DNA from: Aeromonas veronii bv. veronii
GTDB lineage: Bacteria > Pseudomonadota > Gammaproteobacteria > Enterobacterales > Aeromonadaceae
Direction of reading: 5' to 3'
Length of the DNA stretch: 64,000 nt
Assembly: GCF_000820225.1 (NCBI RefSeq)
Contig: NZ_CDDK01000013.1
Span: 62,001-126,000 of the forward strand
Positions 1 through 8,795 of this stretch are shown here, piece after piece. The notes under the pieces were generated by a model. That model was not told the origin of the DNA. It made no database searches and worked only from the letters and a program-made list of their open reading frames with translations. Both the position numbers and the translations under genes were made by a program. Each line of letters opens with the position of its first letter. Position 1 is the stretch's first letter.

Positions 1-1374
1 GCGCCCCTTGCCAGCGCGGTTTAGCGACATCAAGTTGATGATGTTAAGCAGGGTTTCGTTGCGAAATACCACCTTGTTGAGGTGCGGGGTGTTGCTGTTG
101 GCAAACAGGTGGCTATCGAGGCGCGGCACACTAAATTGGCTCTGGTGTTGGCTGATTTGCTCGCCACTTAGGGCATCAGCTTGCACCGCGATGCCGCCTG
201 CGTAGCCTTCGCGCACCAGCTTGAACAGCATCTGCAAGCTGTCATGCAAATAGCGGCCGTGGCGATCCTCCTCACTGGTGAGGGTGATCATCTCCAGATC
301 GCGCAGGCTCTCCAGGCTATAGCCTTGCAGGTAGGTTTTGGCGGTCATCGGCGCAAAGCCGAGTTCGGGGCGCGCCTCGATGTAGAACAAAAACAGCAAA
401 CGGTACATGTAGCGCAAGCATTCGCGGCTGAGCTCATCAGGGCTGACTGCCCGCTGGCCACTGTAACCGGCCTGATTGTGCTCAATCAGATAGCGCATCG
501 CCTCGTTGCCGAGCAGCTCGATGCTTTCGCGCAGGGCAAATTTGAGATCTTCCGATACCCCGAAAGCGTGCTTGTGGGCGTTGTCATCCAGGGAATCGAG
601 ATAGGGTGCGCCGCTGCCGGGCAGCAAGGAGTCTTTGTGCAGCAAGGCGGCCAGCGCCTTGAGGGTGGCATCTTCTTTGCGGCTTAAGATCTCATCGAGT
701 TCAAAGCGCAGCAGGCGGTTTTGCGCCCACTTGGTTCTGTCGAGCAACAGCAGTTGCCGGCTACCGAGCAGCAACACAAAGCGTGGCGGCTCGGCCTGGG
801 TAAACACCACAGAGGAGAGCAACTCCTGCCAGCTACGCGGCTCACCGCGACTGTTGTGGCGCAGCAGTTGGTTCTGTTTCGGGTCGCTGTCAGCGGGCAG
901 TTGCAGCGCATGCAGGGCCTGGGCAAGCGGATCGCCCTCTTCTTCACTATCGAACGCTTCGGCAATCCACAACCAAGGGCTGCCATCGGCACTCTCATAG
1001 CTGGCCAGCAGCGGCAAGCTGCAACCTTCATCGAGCGGCTGCAAGGTGGGCGCGAGCTGATAACCGAGCGCGCTTAGCACTGCTGCTTGGCGGGCGCGCT
1101 GCTGGCTAAGTTGCTGCGCGATATCGCGTTGTTTCTCCTGCTCGCTGAGCTGGCGAAAATAGCCGCTAGCGAGACTAGCGAGCTGGTTCCATGGGGCACG
1201 ATAACCGGGGGCGACCGTTTTGCCCAGCTCCCTGGCGGCACGTTCCTGGTCGCGGGCGGCTTGCTCTTGTGCCTGCCAAGGTTCGAGCACGCTGCGGATG
1301 TCACTGCCAAACACCTCGTCGAGGTAGTGGTTGGAGTAAAATTCGTTTTCGTTAATGATGCCGACCAGTGCCAT
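1..1374 (-). CDS. Large DNA methyltransferase, N-terminal part, cut by the window edge
   Basis: The reading frame is open from ATG at 1374 to base 1, giving 458 codons without a stop; the C-terminus lies outside the window. The visible part has no catalytic NPPY or SAM motif yet. It has the look of the N-terminal region of the very large Eco57I/PglX-type adenine methyltransferases found in DISARM and BREX systems, starting MALVGIINENEFYSNHYLDE and containing a helical segment RYMYRLLFLFYIEARPELGF. The start is 2 bp after the stop of the helicase gene, so the two are almost certainly translationally coupled. Family assignment is by general resemblance and gene context; the missing C-terminus would settle it. 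Confidence 0.6.
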   Translation of the reverse strand, partial: MALVGIINENEFYSNHYLDEVFGSDIRSVLEPWQAQEQAARDQERAARELGKTVAPGYRAPWNQLASLASGYFRQLSEQEKQRDIAQQLSQQRARQAAVLSALGYQLAPTLQPLDEGCSLPLLASYESADGSPWLWIAEAFDSEEEGDPLAQALHALQLPADSDPKQNQLLRHNSRGEPRSWQELLSSVVFTQAEPPRFVLLLGSRQLLLLDRTKWAQNRLLRFELDEILSRKEDATLKALAALLHKDSLLPGSGAPYLDSLDDNAHKHAFGVSEDLKFALRESIELLGNEAMRYLIEHNQAGYSGQRAVSPDELSRECLRYMYRLLFLFYIEARPELGFAPMTAKTYLQGYSLESLRDLEMITLTSEEDRHGRYLHDSLQMLFKLVREGYAGGIAVQADALSGEQISQHQSQFSVPRLDSHLFANSNTPHLNKVVFRNETLLNIINLMSLNRAGKGR

Positions 1375-1376
1375 GG

Positions 1377-4238
1377 TTAACCCTCCGCGCCGGTGATAAC
1401 GGCAATCAACTGAATATATGGTTCTTTTTCGGTGGTCATGGTCTCTTCGATCCACTCGATATAGCTTTCAAAGTTGTGCTCTATTTCGCGCTGACGCTGG
1501 GCCTGGCGACTCTGTTTCACCGCTTCGACCTGTTTGTTATCGGCAAAATCCAGCGTCAGTTGCTGGAGCTGGCGGGTTTTCAGCGCGTCGAGTTTCTCTA
1601 GCTGCGCGGTTAAGCGCAGGTTGATCTCGGTTTCAAACGCGTTGCGCTCCTGCACAAACACACTGCGAGCATGGTCAATGGCTTCGCGCAGCAGATCTTG
1701 CTGGCGTTGGTGGTTGCGCTGCTTGCCGCCGGGGTTGCTCAACTTACTGCATAAGGCGGGTTGCTGAGCAACGAAGTCGGCAAACGGCTGACTGCCCACA
1801 AACTGTGCTTGCTTAAAGCTGACCACCAGCCAGGGGTTGACCATGGGGTGGGATTTGCGGTTGGGGAACAGCCCCGAGAGGATAAAGTGGTCTTCATCGG
1901 CGTTCATGGCATGGCTCATGCGTAGCACAGGCGCCTGATGACGGCCAAAGGCGCCTTGCACCTTGTCATCGAGCCACTGCACTACCGGGTTGATCTGCCA
2001 CAGATAGTGAATGCTCGGCCAGGCATGTTGCTCGCCGCGCGCCGCAATAATGGCGCTGTTGATCACCTGTTTGTCTTCGCTGAGCAGCAGTTGCCAGTTG
2101 TCGGGCTCAATTTCTGGCGGTAGTTGAGCAAAGCGGCGGCGCAGTTCATCAGGCGCCACCAATGAGAGACAGCCATCGGGCAGACGCTCGAATTGCACCC
2201 GTTGACCGGCTTGTTTGAGGTAACCGAGTGCCGTCTCACAATAGGCCTGTTCGCTGGCAAACAGTGACAGATCCTGGGTGGTGAGGCGACTGGCATCCTG
2301 GCTGACCTGATTGCTCAGGGCCCCCAGTAGATCGCCGGGTTGCGCCTGCTCGCTGGCATTGTGGTTAAGCAGCATATCTAACAGGCTGGCGCCATCTTGG
2401 GCGCCCTGCAGCATGAAGTCAGCGGTCTGCAGTTCTTCTTCTTCCTGGCTGTATTTACCGGTGAACTCGGAGCTGTCGCCGATGTTCTTTTGTGCCTGCT
2501 CATCTTTGTTGATCAGCACTTCCAGCACCCGCATATCGCCCTTGATCTGCTCGGCTTCGGTGAGCAGGTAGCGGATCTGCGGTACATGCTGCTGGCCATA
2601 GCGGTCGATACGGCCATTACGCTGTTGAAACACCATCAGTGACCAAGGGATGTCAAAATGGATCATCTTGTGGCTTTGATGGTGCAGGTTGATGCCCTCG
2701 GAGGCGACATCGGAGCACACCAGCAAGCGCACCGGCGCACTCTGTTTGCTGAATGCTTCGACGGTGTTCATCAGTTCAACATCGCCCTGGTCGCCGCGCA
2801 AGGTGGCGAGTTGTTCAGGCTTGAGCTTGAGATCGCGCGCCAAATTCTCGGCCAAAAACTCCAGGGTCTTGATGCTTTCGGTGAAGATCACCAAGCGGTC
2901 ATCCGCCTGATTGGCGCGCCATTGCAGATCGTTGCGAATGGTGTCGAGCAGCAGTTGGTATTTACTAAAGCTGCTAGCATCGATGCGCTCCAGTGCCAGC
3001 TGCAACGACTCCAACTCGTTGATCTGGCTTTGGCAGTTATTGACCTTGCGCTTGGTCAGATTGGCGAGCCGGTTGTTCACCACGCTGGCGCAGGCCATGG
3101 GGCTGGAAAACAGGGCCTTGGCGAGAGTGACCTTAAACAGGCGACCACGCTTGGCACTGCTGTCATCACTATCATCATCTTTAAGTTCGCTCTCAACAAG
3201 CCGGCGGAAGACTTCTTCTTCTTGTGCGCTGGCCTGACGTGCGATCTGCTTGATCTCGCGCTCGGGAAATTCACCGGCCATCTGATCTTTGACATCTTTT
3301 TTAAAGCGCCGCACCACCAGATTTTTGTCGGCAAAATCACTATGCTGGTAATTAGAGGGATTGGCGATGGCTGTCGGGTCGAGCATGTTCATTAAGCTGG
3401 CGAAGCTCTCTGGCTTGCCATCATGAGGGGTGGCCGAGAGCATGATCAGGGTGTCACTGCGCCCAGCCAGCAATTTGGCGAGCTTGCTGCGTAGTGAGCT
3501 GCTGCCACGCTCGGCAACGTTGTGCGCCTCGTCGATGACGATGATATCCCACCAGGCATTCTCTAAATGGTGGCGATATTCGATGTCTTGCTTGAGGGTA
3601 TCGATGGAAATAATGCTTTTATCGAAGTAGTGAAACGGGTTGTGGTTGGTGGGAATGCGATTGCGCACCCGCTGCAACCCTTGAGAATCGAGCCGGGTGA
3701 GCGGAATGGCAAACCGACTCCAGAACTCTTTTTGAAACTGGGTCAGCATGGATTTAACCGCCAGCACCAAGATCCGCTTGCCACGGCCACGACGAATAAG
3801 CTCGGAAACCATGATCCCTGCTTCCAGGGTTTTACCCAGCCCCACGGCATCGGCGATCAGGATGCGCTGGCGCGGTTGCTCCAGTGCCATGCGGGTGGGA
3901 TCAAGCTGGAACGCCATCGAGTCCATCGCTGCCCGGTGACCAAAGTGCAACTTAGCATCGGTTGGTACCCTTTGGCGCAGCTGGCTTTCGATATACAGCT
4001 GCGCAGCCTGATAATTGGCCGATTCATCTTCCACCAGTTGGGTAGTAGCAGGATCGAGGATCTCGATGCGCTGTTCCAGTCGGGTTAAAAACAGCCCCTC
4101 TTTGCCACGCACCAATTCAGACACGCCATCACAGGTTAATAAGTGACCACCATCACCACTATTGTCTGCTCGACGGATGCGCCACTCTGCATCCCGGATC
4201 ACCACCCGCATACCGGGTGCAAAATTTTGGTCGTTCAT
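1377..4238 (-). CDS. RapA/SNF2-type DEAD-like helicase of a probable defence locus
   Basis: A 953-residue SF2 helicase. Motif I is ADAVGLGKTLEAG (about 129-141), the DEAH box is VIDEAHN (about 234-240), motif III is LSATPHDG, and the C-terminal RecA domain carries SDVASEGINL and the arginine-finger motif QRNGRIDRYGQ. The last 100 residues are charged and probably coiled coil. This is the RapA/HepA-like SNF2 layout, but the gene is not rapA, because it is followed immediately by a large methyltransferase. Helicase then methyltransferase is the order of drmD-drmMI in class 1 DISARM; type 3 BREX (pglX with brxHII) is an alternative. It presumably translocates on DNA to act against unmodified phage DNA. 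DISARM or BREX membership is inference, since the other subunits lie outside the window. Confidence 0.75.
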   Translation of the reverse strand: MNDQNFAPGMRVVIRDAEWRIRRADNSGDGGHLLTCDGVSELVRGKEGLFLTRLEQRIEILDPATTQLVEDESANYQAAQLYIESQLRQRVPTDAKLHFGHRAAMDSMAFQLDPTRMALEQPRQRILIADAVGLGKTLEAGIMVSELIRRGRGKRILVLAVKSMLTQFQKEFWSRFAIPLTRLDSQGLQRVRNRIPTNHNPFHYFDKSIISIDTLKQDIEYRHHLENAWWDIIVIDEAHNVAERGSSSLRSKLAKLLAGRSDTLIMLSATPHDGKPESFASLMNMLDPTAIANPSNYQHSDFADKNLVVRRFKKDVKDQMAGEFPEREIKQIARQASAQEEEVFRRLVESELKDDDSDDSSAKRGRLFKVTLAKALFSSPMACASVVNNRLANLTKRKVNNCQSQINELESLQLALERIDASSFSKYQLLLDTIRNDLQWRANQADDRLVIFTESIKTLEFLAENLARDLKLKPEQLATLRGDQGDVELMNTVEAFSKQSAPVRLLVCSDVASEGINLHHQSHKMIHFDIPWSLMVFQQRNGRIDRYGQQHVPQIRYLLTEAEQIKGDMRVLEVLINKDEQAQKNIGDSSEFTGKYSQEEEELQTADFMLQGAQDGASLLDMLLNHNASEQAQPGDLLGALSNQVSQDASRLTTQDLSLFASEQAYCETALGYLKQAGQRVQFERLPDGCLSLVAPDELRRRFAQLPPEIEPDNWQLLLSEDKQVINSAIIAARGEQHAWPSIHYLWQINPVVQWLDDKVQGAFGRHQAPVLRMSHAMNADEDHFILSGLFPNRKSHPMVNPWLVVSFKQAQFVGSQPFADFVAQQPALCSKLSNPGGKQRNHQRQQDLLREAIDHARSVFVQERNAFETEINLRLTAQLEKLDALKTRQLQQLTLDFADNKQVEAVKQSRQAQRQREIEHNFESYIEWIEETMTTEKEPYIQLIAVITGAEG

Positions 4239-4542
4239 CAGTCTGGTCTTAATGTCACAACAATGTCACGTGATGGCAGGCTGTACTTCGTCAAGCCAGG
4301 CCATGCGGAACAATGCAATTAAAGGAGGCCAAAAGGGTACCATAGCGGGACATCTACATGATAAAAAACACAATTCAAATGTGATGTACCGCAATTTACG
4401 CCTTCATTCATTAGCTTGAGAAATGGCTTGGATTAGCAATGACCGCAAATTTAGTCTGCAAAATAGGCTGAAGACGCAGTCAACATTGGCAGCCTCATCC
4501 CCGGTTAATCAATAGTCTGAGCGCTTTCATCATGGGCATAAC
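4239..4542. other. Intergenic stretch between the helicase and the satellite small terminase
   Basis: About 300 bp without a convincing gene. It must contain the promoter of the helicase-methyltransferase operon, which is read leftwards, but I cannot pick a clear -35/-10 pair. I looked here for a copy of the 3' end of tRNA-Leu, which would mark the far end of the neighbouring integrative element, and saw none. Confidence 0.4.
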
Positions 4543-5373
4543 TCAGACTTCGTCATCCTTAATCACATCGCAGTCTTCATCCCTATTGGGTGGATTCACA
4601 AACGTGACTGTCGATTTCACCTGCATGCTCCCGTGGTTAACGCCAGAGTCTTCTCGCCGCCCCCCATCGCCATACTTCTTGGGAGCCAGCTTTGAGGCCA
4701 GCCATTTACGAGCATCGATCTGCAGGCGGGCACGAGCAATCACATCATGGTTAACTTTCACGTTCCCGTTGGCGTCGAGGAGGGTGTCATTGCTGCCGTC
4801 ATCGGCAATCTGGAGGATCTCGTCGGCCAGTTTGTCGGCCAGATCCTCGCGCGCACACGTGTACTGGTCCCTAAATTCTATGTAGCGTTCATCAGCCAAC
4901 CAGCGCATCACCATGGATTTGGACGGCATCCCCGGACGAGCCAACACTGCTCGTAGACTCACCCCATCAGCAATGGCGCTACATATGGCCTCCCCCAACT
5001 CGTTCGTGTATGCGCTCCGACGGCCTCTTGTTACCGGCTTGGGATTCGACGTATTGGTTTCCACCGTGGAAACCTGAGGAGTGACAACTGGGATCATAAC
5101 TTGAGTTGTAGAATCCACGTGTTCTGCGCCACTTATAGGAGCCGTAGGCATAGCTGAAGATGAGGCAGCATTAACAGGTGTTGTGACTCTTGACCATTTG
5201 TGCGTCTTGGCCCGCTTGTTAATGGCGGTATGTGAAATGCCGTGCTCTATCGCTATCTGGCGAACACTCTGGCGGCCAGCACAGTACGCAAATTCGATAC
5301 TGTGCCAGTCTGGGGAATCTGTTGAATGCATAGGGGAATAGATCATAGGCGACCAGTATTTCCGAGGAGGCAA
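4543..5373 (-). CDS. terS: Sf6-type terminase small subunit with an extra N-terminal HTH
   Basis: The C-terminal half matches the Sf6 gp1-like small terminase family. It has a resolvase-like HTH (SLRAVLARPGMPSKSMVMRW), then a conserved LADEILQIADDGSND segment and RLQIDARKWLASKLAPKKYG. Ahead of this lies a second HTH-like segment (SVRQIAIEHGISHTAINKRA) and a low-complexity linker. Small terminases select phage DNA for packaging. There is no large terminase next to it; its neighbours are a primase-helicase, AlpA and an integrase, so it probably redirects a helper phage's packaging. The longest ORF begins at a TTG; ATG at about 5346 or 5331 is also possible, and no clear ribosome site decides between them. 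Confidence 0.8.
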   Translation of the reverse strand: MPPRKYWSPMIYSPMHSTDSPDWHSIEFAYCAGRQSVRQIAIEHGISHTAINKRAKTHKWSRVTTPVNAASSSAMPTAPISGAEHVDSTTQVMIPVVTPQVSTVETNTSNPKPVTRGRRSAYTNELGEAICSAIADGVSLRAVLARPGMPSKSMVMRWLADERYIEFRDQYTCAREDLADKLADEILQIADDGSNDTLLDANGNVKVNHDVIARARLQIDARKWLASKLAPKKYGDGGRREDSGVNHGSMQVKSTVTFVNPPNRDEDCDVIKDDEV

Positions 5374-5385
5374 GTAGGTATCCAG

Positions 5386-5408
5386 CCCTACAGGGGGAGC
5401 CCCGTCAG
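5386..5408 (-). repeat. Conserved 23-24 nt element, copy 1, just upstream of terS
   Basis: The string CCCTACAGGGGGAGCCCCGT followed by CAG sits 13 bp upstream of the terS ORF. A near-identical copy lies at 8735-8757 upstream of alpA in the same orientation relative to its gene. It contains a short G/C hairpin. A shared promoter or operator, or an RNA element tying the two transcripts together, is inferred. Confidence 0.5.
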
Positions 5409-5448
5409 TGCAAACGCAGCTGTGTGTGGCAAGAAGTTGTCTGTGATA

Positions 5449-5718
5449 GTCACTTGGTCACTGTTTTGATAAACATCCCGCCATCATTGGGCTAGCAGCT
5501 AGTGACCATGATTTTTCATGGTCTCTGGGAGTCACTCACATCACTCTTTTGGGCACTGCTTTCACTGATCCACTCATTGCGTCATCTCCCATCTGCCATC
5601 CATCAAGAAGCATCAGGGCAGTGACCCAGTGACAAACAGTGACCATGAATCAATGTTGGTCACTGCATCCCAACCCGTGCAGGACAAGACATTCACACAG
5701 TAAAGTGACTCAGTGACT
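5449..5718. other. Probable satellite replication origin (AGTGAC iterons)
   Basis: The core AGTGAC or its complement GTCACT occurs about ten times here in both orientations: near 5449, 5457, 5501, 5531, 5620, 5628, 5638, 5659, 5704 and 5712. Several are extended to CAGTGACC. The cluster lies directly downstream of the primase-helicase gene. Satellite and P4-type primase-helicases bind short iterons in their own origin, and SaPI origins lie next to rep, so an origin is the most economical reading. The function is inferred from repeat pattern and position. Confidence 0.5.
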
Positions 5719-5750
5719 ATGAAATGGGGTATGCCCCCTCCCCTCAAGTT

Positions 5751-5777
5751 AGAAAAAAAGGCCCCGCAAGGAGCCTT
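5751..5777 (-). terminator. Rho-independent terminator after the satellite primase gene
   Basis: Read on the minus strand, AAGGCTCC, loop TTGC, GGGGCCTT, then a run of seven Ts. It lies 40 bp beyond the stop of the primase-helicase gene and separates it from the iteron region and terS. Confidence 0.65.
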
Positions 5778-5815
5778 CTTGTCACCACCGTTCGGCCTCA
5801 TTAAGTAATGTCGGC

Positions 5816-8077
5816 CTACAGGGCCCGCGGAAGGTACTCCTCTGCCAGTTCGGTGAGTGCAACATTGGTTTGAGTTTGGCCATTGGTCTTGCGCGTCTTG
5901 TACTCCGCGCCCAGCTCCTTTGCAGCCTGTTTAACGGCTTTGCTGAATGAAATAAGCGAGAGTGGGCGGTTCAAGCCGTGGTACTCCAGATAAGCCAGGT
6001 AGAGGTGATACAGGAATTTTCTCGGCTCCTTCATCACGGCGACATTTCCCCCCATACAGAACCCTTGCGGCTCAGCCAGAAACGCCAAGGTGGCGCAAAA
6101 GTCGAGTACGTGGTCAGCCTCGCGTTTCACCGCCAGTGCATCAGCACCATCCCGTTGCTCCTCCAGCAGACGCTTGGCCAGGTCAGGGTCGGCAAACCGG
6201 GTCAGCAGATGGCGAATGATCACCGGTAACTCAGCAGCAATCTTGTCGCCAAGCGCCCCATCCCGATCAGCCGATGCCACCACTCGTCCGAAGTGGAAGA
6301 TCACCCGGCGACGAGCGATCCCCCCGTTGCGCTCGTTAAACACCATCGGCACGTTGTTGGTGGCCAGCAACACAGCTGGGATCCGAGTGCTGAAAATCGC
6401 CTTACCTTTAGGGTTGACCGATACTTTATCGCCACCAGTGATCGCCTTGAGCACGTGGCCATCGCCAACGTACGAAGGTTGGTCCGGCAACAAGATCAGG
6501 CGTTTGTCCCAGACATTCTCCAGACCAAAGTTGCTCTCGAGCAGTTTCATCGAGCTACTGCCCACGTTTTCTTGGCCAACCAGCAGCTCGCACAGACCTG
6601 CCATGACCGATTTGCCACTGCCGCCTTCCCCCGTCACCTCCAGGAACAACTGCCAGTCGTAGCGATTCGCCAGCACCATGAACAGCGCCGCGTTAATGCG
6701 ATCCATCTTGGCCGCATCATTGTCGGTTGCGTAGCTCAGCCACTTCATGAAGTGGGGGGCACAATGCGCCAGGGTTTCCCCCACCAGCGGCTCGCTGTAC
6801 TCGATCCCGTTGTGAGTCAGCAAACCATCGACGAGGGAATGCGGGCGAAACGCGCGGAGCACTAAGTCATAGACCCCATTGGCAAAACCAATCAGGTTGA
6901 GCGCCGGACGCGGTATCTCATCAAGGCCCAGTTTCATGGTATCCACAGCAGTGTTGATTATCCGGGCACTGTGTTTGGCGCCTTGCTGCTTAAACATTGC
7001 CGTCATACAGCGCGCAAGCACCGCATCCGGCATCGACTCCCACAGGCTGCCGGTGTAACGGTACACCTGGCTCGTGTCGACATTGATGGCCAGGGTTCTC
7101 AGACTAGAAACCAGTGCCTCCCCGCGCTGGCAGGCACTCATCTGATCCAGCATCAGCGCCGCGTCGTCCTGCTCAGGGCGCAGAGAAACAACATTAGCCG
7201 CCAGCAGAGAACCTGTTTTTTGGCTGCCCTTCTTATCGGCCAACAGCTTACTTTTAGGCGGGGCTTGGCGTGGCTCCTGTATCCCCTTCTGGTGCGCACT
7301 GGCAATAGTCGCCTTGACCTCCTGTACCGATTGGCCAGACGCCATGCCAGCAGCAAACAACTGACGCTCAGCGTCGGCGTGGCAGATCTCTCCACCAGCG
7401 ACCAGTTGCGCCACCCCCAGCGCCTCCCGGTTGAGCGTCTCGTTCCGGCTCCCCATCGGCGCGCTGACAATCGCCTCACAGGCACTCGTCAACGCTCTCT
7501 CTCCATAGCGGCTGGTCTCTGCGGAGCTGACCATGGGGGCAATCACCTTTGGCTCATGTTTGGGCTTGGTGATCCACCCCAACAAGATGGCAGGAGCCTC
7601 CGGCAGAGCGGCCAGTTGGGGGATGGTATCGCCGCGCAGCACCTTACCGGCTTTGATGTAGATCAGCTGATTGCCGGTCTTTACATCTACGCCGGCCAGT
7701 CCATTCGCGTTGTTGACGCTCTGCTTCAAGCTGGCAAGGTCTACCCCAGCTGGCAAGCGGAACAGCCAGTGATACGAACCGTCAGGCAGGGTGTCGGTGA
7801 GCATCCGGTACTGGATCGGGAGCGTCTGATTGGGCAATCCGAGCATCGCCAGCAGATCCCTGGGGTGCGGCGCCTCGGGTACCTTGTTACCGTCCAGGTC
7901 CAGCAGGACCATTTCATCCAAGCGAACACCAAACAGGGTGTCATCCTCACGCACCATGGAGGACGGGTAGCGCTGCTCATTGCCATAGGGTTTCGGGTTG
8001 CCGTTGTCCTGATACGGAATGACAGCGTGACCGTTGGCCTCGATATTTGCAGCCTTGGCTTGCAGGGTTGCGTTCAT
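5816..8077 (-). CDS. Satellite replication protein: primase-polymerase plus D5-like helicase
   Basis: 753 residues. The N-terminal third is a bifunctional primase/polymerase-like domain with the acidic motif LLDLDGN. The C-terminal half is a phage D5/P4-alpha-type SF3 helicase with Walker A GEGGSGKSVMAGL, Walker B-like LILLPDQPS and the motif-C region PAVLLATNNVP. Such proteins prime and unwind the satellite's own origin. The iteron cluster immediately downstream fits as its binding site. Its start overlaps the end of the upstream 110-residue ORF by 4 bp (ATGA), so the genes are co-transcribed. The arrangement int, alpA, prirep is that of P4-like satellites and Gram-negative PICIs. Confidence 0.85.
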   Translation of the reverse strand: MNATLQAKAANIEANGHAVIPYQDNGNPKPYGNEQRYPSSMVREDDTLFGVRLDEMVLLDLDGNKVPEAPHPRDLLAMLGLPNQTLPIQYRMLTDTLPDGSYHWLFRLPAGVDLASLKQSVNNANGLAGVDVKTGNQLIYIKAGKVLRGDTIPQLAALPEAPAILLGWITKPKHEPKVIAPMVSSAETSRYGERALTSACEAIVSAPMGSRNETLNREALGVAQLVAGGEICHADAERQLFAAGMASGQSVQEVKATIASAHQKGIQEPRQAPPKSKLLADKKGSQKTGSLLAANVVSLRPEQDDAALMLDQMSACQRGEALVSSLRTLAINVDTSQVYRYTGSLWESMPDAVLARCMTAMFKQQGAKHSARIINTAVDTMKLGLDEIPRPALNLIGFANGVYDLVLRAFRPHSLVDGLLTHNGIEYSEPLVGETLAHCAPHFMKWLSYATDNDAAKMDRINAALFMVLANRYDWQLFLEVTGEGGSGKSVMAGLCELLVGQENVGSSSMKLLESNFGLENVWDKRLILLPDQPSYVGDGHVLKAITGGDKVSVNPKGKAIFSTRIPAVLLATNNVPMVFNERNGGIARRRVIFHFGRVVASADRDGALGDKIAAELPVIIRHLLTRFADPDLAKRLLEEQRDGADALAVKREADHVLDFCATLAFLAEPQGFCMGGNVAVMKEPRKFLYHLYLAYLEYHGLNRPLSLISFSKAVKQAAKELGAEYKTRKTNGQTQTNVALTELAEEYLPRAL

Positions 8078-8406
8078 ACCGTACCCCCTACCACGCGCAG
8101 CATGGCACGCTTGTGATCGAACAGTGACACGCCGTCATCGTTCTCATAGGCTTCCTGAAGGCGGTGCATTTCCTCGATGCGCGCGCTGTTGGTGCTAGGG
8201 GAAGCACCATACAGGGCGAACTGGCCACAAATAACATCCCTGCTAATTATCCCCGACTTTGCGCGGCACAGGCTTTTGCTTGCCAGCGAGCGCGCAGGTG
8301 CTACGCTCTCAGCGCTAGGTTTAATTATCTGGCCAATATCAAACATGCTAACCGAAGAGGCCGCCGTACCATGGCGGCTCTTTTTTGCGTAATTGGTGAC
8401 TGTCAT
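8074..8406 (-). CDS. Small satellite protein of unknown function
   Basis: A 110-residue ORF starting MTVTNYAKKSRHGTAASS, preceded by a strong AGGAGG ribosome site. It lies between alpA and the primase gene and overlaps the latter by ATGA. The longer frame back to 8610 would overlap alpA and lacks a ribosome site. I recognise no domain. The middle is rich in Ser, Ala and Arg; the C-terminus is acidic and helical (EEMHRLQEAYENDDG). Its position matches the small regulatory or accessory ORF often found between alpA and prirep. Confidence 0.6.
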   Translation of the reverse strand: MTVTNYAKKSRHGTAASSVSMFDIGQIIKPSAESVAPARSLASKSLCRAKSGIISRDVICGQFALYGASPSTNSARIEEMHRLQEAYENDDGVSLFDHKRAMLRVVGGTV

Positions 8407-8416
8407 CCTCGCCTCC

Positions 8417-8653
8417 TTACGCCTCACGGCTCTTCTGGATCTGGGCGATGAGCCATGCTTCCAACTCCTCTTCAATCCAACCAACGGCTTTTGCGCCGAT
8501 GGACACCGGTTTGGGAAAGGTCGGGTCATAAACATTGGGGTACTTCGGATTGGGACGCATTTTGGCGTAGATGGTAGAGCGGGACAGCCCGGTGCGGGCT
8601 TCAACCTCATTACGGCGAATAATGGTCAGAGTGGGTTTGCTTTCTTTAGCCAT
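8417..8653 (-). CDS. alpA: AlpA-family transcriptional regulator
   Basis: About 78 residues with the MerR-like winged HTH of AlpA: IIRRNEVEARTGLSRSTIYAKM, then FPKPVSIGAKAVGWIEEELEAWL. AlpA proteins activate excision or replication genes of P4-like elements and cryptic prophages. The ATG at 8653 is favoured because AGGGA lies 9 nt upstream; the ATG at 8662 would abut that site. It starts the operon that continues through the small ORF into the primase gene. Confidence 0.85.
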   Translation of the reverse strand: MAKESKPTLTIIRRNEVEARTGLSRSTIYAKMRPNPKYPNVYDPTFPKPVSIGAKAVGWIEEELEAWLIAQIQKSREA

Positions 8654-8734
8654 GTTAGTCATTCCCTGTCATGTACTGGAACGAAATGCACCAGCATGGC
8701 TCCTTATTTTTATCATTTCGTCACCAATTCCTAA

Positions 8735-8757
8735 CCCTACAGGGGGAAACCCCGTCA
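8735..8757 (-). repeat. Conserved 23-24 nt element, copy 2, upstream of alpA
   Basis: The string CCCTACAGGGGGAAACCCCG followed by TCAG lies about 80 bp upstream of alpA. It matches the element upstream of terS at 5386 apart from the hairpin loop (AAA against AG). Two copies in the same orientation relative to two satellite genes suggest a shared cis-acting control element. Confidence 0.5.
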
Positions 8758-8795
8758 GAGACGCACTTGACAAGGGAAATTAAATGGCGAGTAGG

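Noticed and set aside
1377..4238. rapA (RNA polymerase recycling factor)
   Set aside because: The motifs are RapA-like, but the gene is coupled to a giant methyltransferase and lies in an accessory island, which fits a defence helicase better.
5613..5801. 62-codon ORF between terS and the primase gene
   Set aside because: It crosses the terminator and the iterons and has no ribosome site.
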